Assembly (NCBI GenBank): GCA_964036665.1
Contig: OZ038530.1
Location: 7,082,501-7,146,500 of the forward strand
Direction: 5' to 3'
DNA length: 64,000 bases
Source of the DNA: Gordius sp. MW1
Taxonomy: Eukaryota > Nematomorpha > Gordioida > Gordea > Gordiidae
This document shows, in pieces, positions 34,531-44,430 of this stretch. Positions within the stretch are counted from its first letter, which is position 1. Each line of letters begins with the position of its first letter. The notes under the pieces were generated by a model. The model was not told the origin of the DNA. It saw only the letters and a program-made list of their open reading frames with translations, and did no database searches. Made by a program: the position numbers and the translations under genes.

Positions 34531-35175
34531 CCCAAAAACTAGTTAAATTGCATAGCAATTTAAAGTAAACAACTTTTATTTATGTTTATTATATAACATT
34601 GGTCAGCAGCCAGCGGACGGCCAAAAAGTCATAATAGCAATGGTAGAAACAGGAACAATCATAATAGTCAAAAAAAACGAAAAAAATAATTTCGATTCAC
34701 ATTTTGGCCAATGGTCATTTTTTTCATTGGTCAGCAGCCAGCGGACGGCCAAAAATTCTTATTATCAATGATAGTAACAAGAACAATCATAAGAGTCAAA
34801 AAAAACTCCGGGATTCCAACCCCAAAACTAGTTAAATTGCATAGCAATTAAAAAGTAAACAACTTTTATTTATGTTTATTTATAACTAGTTAAATTGCAT
34901 AGCATTAAAAGTAAACAACTTTTATCTATATTTATTATATAACCAAAACTAGTTAAATTGCATAGCAATTAAAAGTAAACAACTTTTATTTATGTTTATT
35001 ATATAACTAGTTAAATTGCATAGCATTAAAAGTAAACAACTTTTATCTATATTTATTATATAACCAAAACTAGTTAAATTGCATAGCAATTAAAAGTAAA
35101 CAACTTTTATTTATGTTTATTATATAACTAGTTAAATTGCATAGCATTAAAAGTAAACAACTTTTATCTATGTTC
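34530..35175. repeat. Tandem ACTAGTTAAATTGCATAGCAATT units
   Basis: Repeats of about 55-65 bp reading ACTAGTTAAATTGCATAGCAATTAAAAGTAAACAACTTTTATTTATGTTTATTATATA, at least six copies. Alternate copies carry GCATAGCATT instead of GCATAGCAATT, so the higher-order unit is a dimer. Related arrays lie at 39075-39320 and 43005-43410. Confidence 0.85.
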
Positions 35176-35888
35176 AAATCTTATATATAACACACTGAGG
35201 GAGATAGAGATGAGGGGTGGGGCACCTCTTATGCATTAATTTAAAAAATAACACAGCGAGGGAGATAGAGATGAGGGGTGGGGCACCTCTTTCTCATGCA
35301 TTAATTTAAAAAATCGATAACCTAATATACCCAATGCAAATAGATAGGGAGGGTAACGGACGACGGACGACGGACGACGGACGACGGACACCAAAAAACG
35401 ATCCCATAAATTGCATAGCAATTAATAAGTAACGCATTATGCAGGATGAGTAACTGCGAAATTCAAATATGCTTTAGTAATATTTACTATTCCATTAGAA
35501 CTTATTCTAAGCCTAACATTTTCATTATAAAAGTATTCACATACCCTAAGGGTCATTTAGGTAAATCTAAATGATTGCCAAATTTTAATTTTTGCAAAGA
35601 TGTATAAAATTTACTACACTTAAAATTTTTTTGTATATCAAATATATTTCATACATATTGATTTACACTTATTACCTTAAATGTATCATGCAAATTAAAA
35701 TAATTTACTAAAATTTACGATCAATAAAAAGTCGAGATCTCGCCGAAAAAATCTCGTCTCGTCTCGTCTCGACATCGAAATTCTCGTCTCGATCTCGACT
35801 CCCTTTTCCGAATTCTCGTCTCGTCTCGTCTCGGTTTTTCGAGACGAGACCGAGATTTTTCTCGGTTTTCCGCATCACTAATATCTAC

Positions 35889-36500
35889 TGTTAACACATC
35901 TAAAGCATGGTTTAACCTGGGATTTCGGACCGGCCCAGGCCACGCTTCTTGTCTCGCCACTACGCTCCACGCCTCTTCGGACCCGTCTTGCAAGGTGCTT
36001 AGTTGTCTATTTATCGTCTCGGCCGTTAGCGCCAGCTCTCGTAGGCGGTCTCATTTGATGTCATTTTCTGCCAACAGTCTCGCCTGTAAGCTTCTATCGC
36101 GCAATTCTATTATGAATTGGTCGACGATTCTGTTCTGCAATTCTTCGTTTCCGAAGTTGCAGCTGTTAGCTCCGGGCTTGAGTCTATTAGCGTACGCGTC
36201 TATTGTCTCTCACTGGCATTGTCGAACCTTTGAGAATTCGTATCTCTTTGCCCTCGCGCATGAATTCCTCTGATATAATTTTCTTAATCGATTTTTAGCT
36301 CCTTCATATGTAATTCCTGTCAACTCTTGCGATAATCCTCTAGTATTAATTGGAATGCCTCCCCATCTTGGCTAGTTAATAATAGAGCTACTTTTTGCTC
36401 ATCTGTCTCCGTCTTATTGCTCTTAAGGAATAGCTCAAATTGAATTATAAAAGCGTCGATGTTAGCCGTTGTTTTATATTTCTGCATCCCCGCGTAGGTT
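35889..36500 (-). pseudogene. Gypsy-3 gag remnant
   Basis: The segment lies between the 5' LTR/primer site and the hAT-like insertion in the position of gag. Open stretches on the minus strand end in ARQEAWPGPVRNP...DVLTVDI at the insertion site. No intact frame or clear zinc knuckle was found, so identity rests mainly on position. Confidence 0.6.
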
Positions 36501-36512
36501 TCACGTCGCCAC

Positions 36513-36692
36513 TATTATGTCTGGGAACCTTACTTTACTACAGATTTCGAAGCGATACTAGAAAAGTGAGTAAAACGTGTATATCAAAACCAAAAGCATA
36601 TATAAGTTACAACCAATTAACGATAATTTGATTGACAACACATCGGTAAATAACAGATCCCCTGAGGCGCTTCGCACTCTTACCTCTCTACA
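36513..36692 (-). repeat. Gypsy-3 5' LTR
   Basis: Matches 28546-28728. On the minus strand it is followed by G and TGGCGACGTGAAACC, the primer-binding site. Confidence 0.88.
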
Positions 36693-36697
36693 TATAT

Positions 36698-37200
36698 AAT
36701 ATATAAGTTTAAATCAAATTGCTGGGCAATTAATGTATAGTGCTTATATGTACAAGTAAATATATATTAGGAATAATTATTAAATATGTGTATATATAAG
36801 CATAAATATATATGGTATTAATATATTATATTTATTTTTATAAAACATACAAAAACTAATATAGTACTTTAGAACTATTATTAATAAAAAAGTATACATA
36901 AATATAATACTCTAATATTATTAATTATTATGTAATATCTAAAATTATAATCATTTATTGTGCCTGTATAAGTGTAAATGTATATATTTAATGCTTATAT
37001 ACATAAATATATAGATGTGTATAAATATATATAAAACCTTCATATAACTATACATATTATAATATATATTATACACAGTATATACATATATAAATAATAT
37101 TATATAATATATATATATAATGATATAATATATAATGCATATATTATTAATGTAATTTATTCTTTTTAATTTAATACTTTAGATCCTATGTCTAGTTTGT
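36698..37200. other. AT microsatellite-rich spacer
   Basis: TATATA-type simple sequence dominates. No gene or element edge is seen. Confidence 0.55.
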
Positions 37201-37224
37201 AAACATTTTCGTTATTATCGGTTT

Positions 37225-37622
37225 TCCACATCTTGCGCATGATTCCTCGGTATTTTCCCCAAATACAATGGGACAAAATACAAATAGCTTGAAACGGTTT
37301 CAAGATCTTGAAACCGTTTCAAGATCTTATAATGCGCATGCGTATGCATTTAACAGACCAATCAGATAGCTGCGCATTTTAATAATGCGCATGCGTATGC
37401 ATTTAACAATTATTGCTGCACTGTAAAACTTTAAGGGACAGGGTTAAGGTTCAGGGTAGTGTTTTAGGTCAGCGTTTTAGGTCAGGGTTAGGGTTAGGAT
37501 TAGATGCACATCAAATTCCCTCCCCATTTGAGATTTAATTTTCCGTGATATTGAGTGTGGCATTTTGGACTGTAACCATTATATTTTGTCTCATTGAATT
37601 TTGGGCATGAATCCTCGATTAT
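37225..37622 (-). repeat. Interspersed repeat, inverted copy of 24605-24985
   Basis: This contains CAAGATCTTATAATGCGCATGCGTATGC, AGCTGCGCATTTTAATAATGCGCATGC, GTTAGGGTTAGG and CCCTCCCCATTTGAGATTTAATTTTCCGTG, all mirrored at 24605-24985. A direct duplication GAAACCGTTTCAAGATCTT lies at its left edge (37292-37328). Confidence 0.8.
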
Positions 37623-37959
37623 AACTCAGCTCAACTAAAACTAATTAATTTTATATTTTATAATGTTATAAACGCTTTTCAAGGTTGTAAAAACATATAT
37701 TAAGCATATAATAAATGAAGATTAACTTTTTTATTGCTGCATATATATTTTCTTTCATATTAAGCATATAATATATGAAGTTCAAATTTTTTATTGCTGC
37801 CTATATATTTTCTTTCATAGGTTAGATTAAATGCTTTATAATAAGTTAATATGCATTTACAATACTTTATGTTGTTATATATAATAGATATCCTTATATA
37901 ATAATGTTTAAATTACAATTTTTGTGCATTAGATTACTTGTGCGTTAGTCGAGTTGGCA

Positions 37960-38116
37960 GGAGCTTTTTCACTCTTTAACAAAATTTTATTTTTTCATTA
38001 GATAATTGTTTTAGAAATAGTATAAAACATAGCCTTCTAGTTACAAATTTAAGAGTAAGTTAATAAAATTTCAAGATTAATATTTTGAATATTCTCATTT
38101 TAAAACTTTGTTATTG
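37960..38116 (+). repeat. Single monomer of the ~160-bp repeat
   Basis: TTTTCACTCTTTAACAAAATTTTATTTTTTCATTAGATAATTG...CATTTTAAAACTTTGTTAT is a lone copy of the unit that is tandemly arrayed at 46858-47558. Confidence 0.8.
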
Positions 38117-38736
38117 TGGTATCACTACTCCCTGTTCCCCCCCCCCCCCTTTCTCCTCTTAATTTTTAGTTTGATCCAGTTGGAGGCGCTTTGTTTTAGA
38201 TTCCATCCTTTTCCAGTTTTAATTACCCTTCTTTCTCTTAGGGAGAGTTAAAAATAGATTTAATAAATGGTCCTAAAAAAATACCCCATCCAAGGTCACG
38301 GTGATCTCGTGTTAGTTTGATTCTTCTAAAGCCCCCCCCCCCATTGTATTGCTTACCACCTTCATACTTACTACATCTTCAATTCCCCCCCCCCCCCCCC
38401 CCCCCCCCGATGATGGTTTTTAATTTCGTTAATTGTTAGTTGTTAGCGGCGTTGTTTATGTTTACGATGCGCCATATTTATTTAGCGCCATCTTTATTTA
38501 CGCCCCTCACCAATGATCTCAATATCTATGTATTATTGTTGTACGCTACCATTTTATTTGTTATCAACATCATACATAATTATTGTTATTACTATTTAAA
38601 CCGAATTGTAAAACGAATAGTGAGTAGAAATATTTTAGTCGCAATAGATTCTTAACGGTTATTAAATTCTTGAATAAAGTGTTGGATTTAGGACAGTTAA
38701 ATTGTGATCCTGTGTAGCCCTACATAACATTTTGGG
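38117..38736. other. Spacer with long poly-C tracts
   Basis: This holds C runs of 9 or more at about 38138 and 38332 and an uninterrupted run of 24 C at 38385-38408. A plus-strand open frame at 38440-38655 is AT-rich and hydrophobic by composition and resembles nothing known to me. Confidence 0.5.
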
Positions 38737-41330
38737 ACATTAAATATTTTCAAACCTAATTTTTACATGCTAAATACTGATTTATTTATTCTGACGAATT
38801 ATAAATTATCAATAACATATTAATTGCTATGCAATTTATGGGCTCGTTTTTGGTTGTCCGTTGTCCGTTGTCTGTCCGTCCGTCCGTTACCCTCCCTATC
38901 TATTTGCATTGGGTATATTAGGTTATCGCTTTTTTAAATTAATGCATGAGAAAGAGGTGCCCCACCCCTCATCTCTATCTCCCTCGCTGTGTTATTTTTA
39001 ATTGCTATGCATAAGAGGTGCCCCACCCCTCATCTCTATCTCCCTCGGTGTGTTATATATAAGATTTGTTAAATTATCTATTATATAAACATAAATAAAA
39101 GTTGTTTACTTTTAATTGCTATGCAATTTAACTAGTTATATAATAAACATAAATAAAAGTTGTTTACTTTTATTTGCTATGCAATTTAACTAGTTTTTGT
39201 TATATAATAAACATAGATAAAAGTTGTTTACTTTTAATGCTATGCAATTTAACTAGTTATATAATAAACATAAATAAAAGTTGTTTACTTTTAATTGCTA
39301 TGCAATTTAACTAGTTTTGGGGTTAGAATCCCGGAGTTTTTTTGACTCTTATGATTGTTCTTGTTACTATCATTGATAATAAGAATTTTTGGCCGTCCGC
39401 TGGCTGCTGACCAATGAAAAAAATGACCATTGGCCAAAATGTGAATCGAAATTATTTTTTTCGTTTTTTTTGACTATTATGATTGTTCCTGTTTCTACCA
39501 TTGCTATTATGACTTTTTGGCCGTCCGCTGGCTGCTGACCAATGTTATATAATAAACATAAATAAAAGTTGTTTACTTCTAATTGCTATGCAATTTAACT
39601 AGTTTTTGGGTTAGAATCCCGGAGTTTTTTTGACTCTTATGATTGTTCTTGTTACTATCATTGATAATAAGACTCTTTGGCCGTCCGTTGGCTGCTGACC
39701 AATGAAAAAAATGACCATTGGCCAAAATGTGGATCCGAGTTTATTTTTTCGTTTTTTTTGACTATTATGATTGTTCCTGTTACTACCATTGCTATTATGA
39801 CTTTTTGGCCGTCCGCTGGCTCCTGACCGATGGAAAAAATGACCATTGGCCAAAATGTGAATCGAAATTATTTTTTTCGTTTTTTTTGACTATTATGATT
39901 GTTCCTGTTCCTACCATTGCTATTATGACTTTTTGGCCGTCCGCTGGCTGCTGACCAATGGAATAAAATGATCATTGGCCAAAATGTGATTCGAAAACTT
40001 TTTTTTCGTTTTTTTTTGACTATTATGAATTTATATCCGCTTTTACCGTGTCCTGGCTGCTGACCAATGGAAAAAAATGACCATTGGCCAAAATGTAATT
40101 CGAAAATTTTTTTTTCGTTTTTTTTACTCTTATGAATGTATATCCACTTTTACCGTGTGCTGGCTACTGACCAATGGAAAAAAATGACCATTGGCCAAAG
40201 TGAGCATCAAAATTTTTTCCCCCGTTTTTTTTGGCTATCATTGACTTATAGAGTATCTGTTGGTACTGACCAATAGATAAAAAGTGACCATTGGCCAAAT
40301 TTTTGATTTTTTTAATTAAAAATTGTTCAAATTCAACAAAAAATTTCTCCCAACAATTCTGCAAATTCTTAACATTGTGTTGTTTTATAATATAATGTTT
40401 GTTAGACCCATAATCACTAAAGGCCATAAAAACGAATGTAATACGCAACTAGATGCAAACACTAAGTCTAACCCTAACCCTTGCCTATATTACATTTTGC
40501 CTTTATTACATTTTGCCTATAAATGGAAAATTTGTATAAATAATTAATTAATCATTAGGCATTTAATACCCCCTATAGGCATTCTCGCCCTTTCCCACCT
40601 TTCTCGCCCATAAATTGCATAGCAAATATGATACATTTATACGAAGTACAGATGAGTCGTCCCCCCTTCCCTTCCCCTCTTCCCTTCCCTTCTCCCTCTT
40701 CCCACGAGGGCCGAAGGCCCGAGTTTTTATATAATATGAATCAATATCTGTGAATAAGTTATCAATGAATAAGTGTGAATGTTTCCATTTAAATAGTGAT
40801 GAGATATCAATAACAATAATGATCGGGGGGGGGGGGGAATTGAAGACGTGAGTAAGTAAACAATAGTATTGTACCGCGCGTAGATTACACACCATAATAG
40901 TGATAAGGTGGTAAATAATACAATCATGATCGAGGGGGGGGGATTGACGATGTAAACAACAATAATAGGGAGATAAAATTATATCAACGATACCATCTCG
41001 ATCGGGGAGGGGAATTATATCAAACCAACGCGATCATCGTATAACGCTCTGACAACAATAATAAGGATGGGGAGATAGGGACTGCGTGACAAGCAATAAC
41101 TTCTTTCTTTAACTTGAAGGGTAATAAAACTAGAAAGGGGAGGGGTAAATTAAATATTTATCATAAACGACTAAAACCCGCCATAGGCGGCTAAAACTAG
41201 TTATACAGAATAGACCTATAATAAAACTAATCCTTAAACGGGGGAAGGGGGGGGGAAACGGCGTAGATACACCATTAACATTTATTCAAACGGGTGACAA
41301 ATAAAAAATCTAAATTTGGCCTTATGCCAC
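38737..41330 (+). repeat. X-family repeat copy, plus orientation, with tail
   Basis: Order: ATTTTCAAACCTAATTTTTACATGC leader, AATTGCTATGCAATTTATGGG palindrome (38822), GAGGTGCCCCACCCCTCATC blocks (38955-39050), ACTAGTT units (39075-39320), CCAATGG/CCATTGG minisatellite (39380-40300), AACCCTAACCCTTGCC (40470), CATTCTCGCCC block with GGGCCGAAGGCCC (40575-40720), then a G-run-rich tail (AATGATCGGGGGGGGG at 40818; GATCGAGGGGGGG at 40928). The leader-to-tail order is repeated at 44431-46850. Confidence 0.85.
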
Positions 41331-41405
41331 ACCTTACCCTTTACCCAAAAATAAACTTGATAGAAATAAGTATTTTGGCCTTATGCCATACCTTACCCTT
41401 TACCC
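41295..41405 (+). repeat. Two tandem copies of a ~70-bp unit
   Basis: TTTGGCCTTATGCCACACCTTACCCTTTACCCAAAAATAAACTTGA occurs twice (about 41315 and 41373). The copy at 44431-46850 is cut off just inside this unit at GGCCTTATGCCAC (46840-46852). Confidence 0.75.
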
Positions 41406-41521
41406 AAAAATAAACTTGACCTTTATAGAAACAAAATATCACTTAAACGACATATTTACTTTTGATCATTTTCAATCATGCCACCAATTAAATTTATCAC
41501 TAATGCTACTTTATAAAAACA

Positions 41522-41635
41522 CTGAGGATAACTCATAGAGTTCAGAGCCTCAAAACATACGAGGATAACTCCTAGAGTTCAGAGCCTCATAATTCAACAT
41601 GAGGATAACTCATAGAGTTCAGAGCCTCAAAAATA
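41522..41635 (+). repeat. Three tandem GAGGATAACTCATAGAGTTCAGAGCCTC units
   Basis: Copies start at about 41523, 41560 and 41610. Each has an imperfect internal palindrome GAGGATAACTC...GAGTTCAGAGCCTC. No coding capacity. Confidence 0.85.
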
Positions 41636-41889
41636 TCCGTAGCTTTAACTTTAAAACAAATTACTGGCCTTTTTTCGTAACCAAAAATCAATATAAACCA
41701 TATTACGAGTTCCAACAAAATGGACATTCAAAAATTTAACATAACCCTTATTACAAGTTTCCATCAAAATTAGACCTTTTCCTCGCCATACTCTACTAAA
41801 AAAAACTGCTTTTCCCTCGACAAAAAAATCGCCCAAAAATGTTCAAATAAAAGGGGAAGGGGGGGGGGTTGGTATAATATCGATTATTA

Positions 41890-43880
41890 ACAATAAAAAC
41901 TCGGGCCTTCGGCCCTCGTGGGAAGGGGGAGAAGGGAAGGGAAGAAGGGAAGGGAAGGGGGGACGACTCATCTGTACTTCGTATAAATGTATCATATTTG
42001 CTATGCAATTTATGGGCGAGAAAGGTGGGAAGGGGCGAGAATGCCTATAGGGGGGTATTAAATGCCTAATGATTAATTAATTATTTATACAAATTTTCCA
42101 TTATAGGCAAAATGATATAGGCAAAATGTAATATAGGCAAGGGTTAGGGTTAGATTTAGTGTTTGCATCTAGTTGCGTATTACAATAGTTTTTATTGATT
42201 ATGGGTCTAACAAACATTATATTATAAAACAACACAATGTTAAGAATTTGCAGAATTTTTGGGAGAAATGTTTTGTTGAATTTGAACAATTTTTAATTAA
42301 AAAAATCAAAAATTTGGCGAATGGTCACTTTTTCTCTTTTGGTCAGTACCAACAGATACTCTATAAGTCAATGATAGCCAAAAAAATGGAAAAAAAAATT
42401 TTGATGCTCACTTTGGCCAATGGTCATTTTTTTCCATTGGTCAGCAGCCAGGACACGGTAAAAGTGGATATAAATTCATAAGAGTAAAAAAAAACGAAAA
42501 AAAAATTTTCAAATCACATTTTGGCCAATGGTCATTTTTTTCCATTGGTCAGCAGCCAGGACACGAGTGGATATAAATTCATAATAGTCAAAAAAAACGA
42601 AAAAAAAGTTTTCGAATCACATTTTGGCCAATCGTCATTTTATTCCATTGGTCAGCAGCCAGCGGACGGCCAAAAAGTGATAATAGCAATGGTAGGAACA
42701 GGAACAATCATAATAGTCAAAAAAAACGAAAAAAATAATTTCAATTCACATTTTGGCCAATGGTCATTTTTTCCATCGGTCAGGAGCCAGCGGACGGCCA
42801 AAAAGTCATAATAGCAATGGTAGTAACAGGAACAATCATAATAGTCAAAAAAAACGAAAAAATAAATTCGGATTCACATTTTGGCCAATGGTCATTTTTT
42901 TCAGTGGTCAGCAGCCAACGGACGGCCAAAAAGTCTTATTATCAATGATAGTAACAAGAACAATCATAAGAGTCAAAAAAAACTCCGGGATTCTAACCCA
43001 AAAACTAGTTAAATTGCATAGCAATTAAAAGTAAACAACTTTTATTTATGTTTATTATATAACATTGGTCAGCAGCCAGCGGACGGCCAAAAAGTCATAA
43101 TAGCAATGGTAGGAACAGGAACAATCATAATAGTAAAAAAACGAAAAAAATAATTTCGATTCACATTTTGGCCAATGGTCATTTTTCCATCGGTCAGGAG
43201 CCAGCGGACGGCCAAAAATTCTTATTATGAATGATAGTAACAAGAACAATCATAAGAGTCAAAAAAAACTCCGGGATTCTAACTAAAAAACTAGTTAAAT
43301 TGCATAGCAATTAAAAGTAAACAACTTTTATTTATGTTTATTATATAACTAGTTAAATTGCATAGCAATTAAAAGTAAACAACTTTTATTTATGTTTATT
43401 ATATAATAGATAATTTAACAAATCTTATAACACACCGAGGGAGATAGAGATGAGGGGTGGGGCACCTCTTATGCATTAATTTAAAAAATAACACAGCGAG
43501 GGAGATAGAGATGAGGGGTGGGGCACCTCTTTCTCATGCATTAATTTAAAAAAGCGATAACCTAATATACCCAATGCAAATAGATAGGGAGGGTAACGGA
43601 CAACGGACAACGGACGGACGGACACCAAAAAACGAGCCCATAAATTGCATAGCAAATAGATAATTTAACAAATCTTATATATAACACACCGAGGGAGATA
43701 GAGATGAGGGGTGGGGCACCTCTTTCTCATGCATTAATTTAAAAATGCGATAACCTAATATACCCAATGCAAATAGATAGGGAGGGTAACGGACAACGGA
43801 CAACGGACGGACGGACAACGGACAACGGACGGACAACCAAAAAACGAGCCCATAAATTGCATAGCAATTAATAATCATCA
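41890..43880 (-). repeat. X-family repeat copy, inverted
   Basis: The mirror image of 38737-40735, running on the minus strand from the CCCATAAATTGCATAGCAATT edge (43850-43872) to GGGCCTTCGGCCCTCGTGGG (41903). It includes the minisatellite at 42300-43240 and a duplicated GAGGGAGATAGAGATGAGG block at 43437-43720. It lacks the G-run tail. With the flanking plus copies it forms long inverted arms. Confidence 0.85.
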
Positions 43881-44101
43881 AATTTACGTAACATAATTCT
43901 TTTCGATTATTTGTTTCCAGTGTTCATATTAGAATTTTCAGAATTCCTTCATTGACTTTCATTTGTGGAATATTGACGTATATCTCTTGAACCCTTGAAC
44001 CACTTCATGGATAAGAAGTATATGTTGGTTTACCCATTTTTCGGAATTTTTTAATATATAATTACTGGTTTTAGGAATTTCCCCTATATTGTGTTTGCGG
44101 T

Positions 44102-44430
44102 TCAAAATTTGGTTGCCCATTGTTCAAATGAATGGAGAAACGATTCCAAAGAATTAATTAGAAATTTTAGTTCACCGAGGTTTGCTATGTCCAGAGACAC
44201 CTGCGTAAAAATTGCGAAATTTGAGCGTGTAAATTGACTTGGGGATAGAGATCCTGCTCGGAATTTATAGTTTTTTTGTTGAATCAACGCGTCTAAAAAG
44301 ATCCACAACTGCTCACTAACCTCCGTTTTGTTCCGCATTAAAAGGAGTATGTGGTAAAGGAAAGAACCCATGAAATTGTAGTCAGGACTGGAGCCTATAA
44401 TTTTTCTGACACCATTTATGATGTCCCAGG
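44102..44430 (-). CDS. Unidentified open frame between X copies
   Basis: Read on the minus strand the frame is open from about 44430 to TGA at 44102-44104, roughly 109 codons, with a first ATG at 44369-44371. The text (SWDIINGVRKIIGSSPDYNF, then NKTEVSEQLWIFLDALIQQK and LDIANLGELKFLINSLES) has normal protein composition, unlike frames in the satellites around it. I do not recognise a family. It lies in a roughly 550-bp unique island bounded by X copies on both sides; it may be an exon of a host gene, a captured fragment or an unrecognised viral or transposon piece. Confidence 0.35.

Larger units (their letters stand above)
32487..35425 (-). repeat. X-family repeat copy, inverted, inside the hAT-like element
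   Basis: Read on the minus strand this runs from the AATTGCTATGCAATTTATGGG edge (35425) through the GAGGTGCCCCACCCCTCATC purine/pyrimidine blocks, the ACTAGTTAAATTGCATAGCAATT units and the CCAATGG/CCATTGG minisatellite to the GGGCCTTCGGCCCTCGTGGGA block (32490). It matches 38737-40735 and 44431-46250 in the opposite orientation. Confidence 0.85.
31800..35880. mobile_element. 4.08-kb hAT-like composite element with 8-bp target duplication
   Basis: Perfect 8-bp repeats ATATCTAC at 31792-31799 and 35881-35888 flank the element. The ends are inverted: TAGTGTTTCG on the left and CGCATCACTA on the right, each followed by dense (GTCTC)n-type repeats (TCGTCTCGTCTCGGTCTCG at 31808-31945; mirrored at 35740-35865). 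No transposase is present. The interior includes a complete minus-oriented X-family copy, about 32487-35425. The target is the Gypsy-3 gag/protease boundary. Confidence 0.9.
28546..36692 (-). mobile_element. Gypsy-3: Ty3/Gypsy element, minus strand, split by a 4.1-kb insertion
   Basis: LTRs of about 180 bp lie at 28546-28728 and 36513-36692; on the minus strand they start TGTAGAGAGG. TATAT flanks both outer edges (28541-28545 and 36693-36697), a possible but low-complexity target duplication. A TGGCGACGTGAAACC primer-binding site follows the 5' LTR and an AAAAGGGGGGAAC purine tract precedes the 3' LTR. Order on the minus strand is gag, protease, RT, RNase H, integrase. The hAT-like insertion 31800-35880 falls between gag and protease; removing it and one TSD leaves the reading continuous. 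Confidence 0.92.

Noticed and set aside
38440-38655. Open frame of 71 codons as a small membrane protein
   Set aside because: Hydrophobicity follows from AT-rich composition. There is no start context, homology or neighbouring exon to support it.
42521-43028. Open frames repeating NGHFFPLVSSQ and similar text
   Set aside because: They are translations of the CCAATGG/CCATTGG minisatellite in several frames and strands, not genes.
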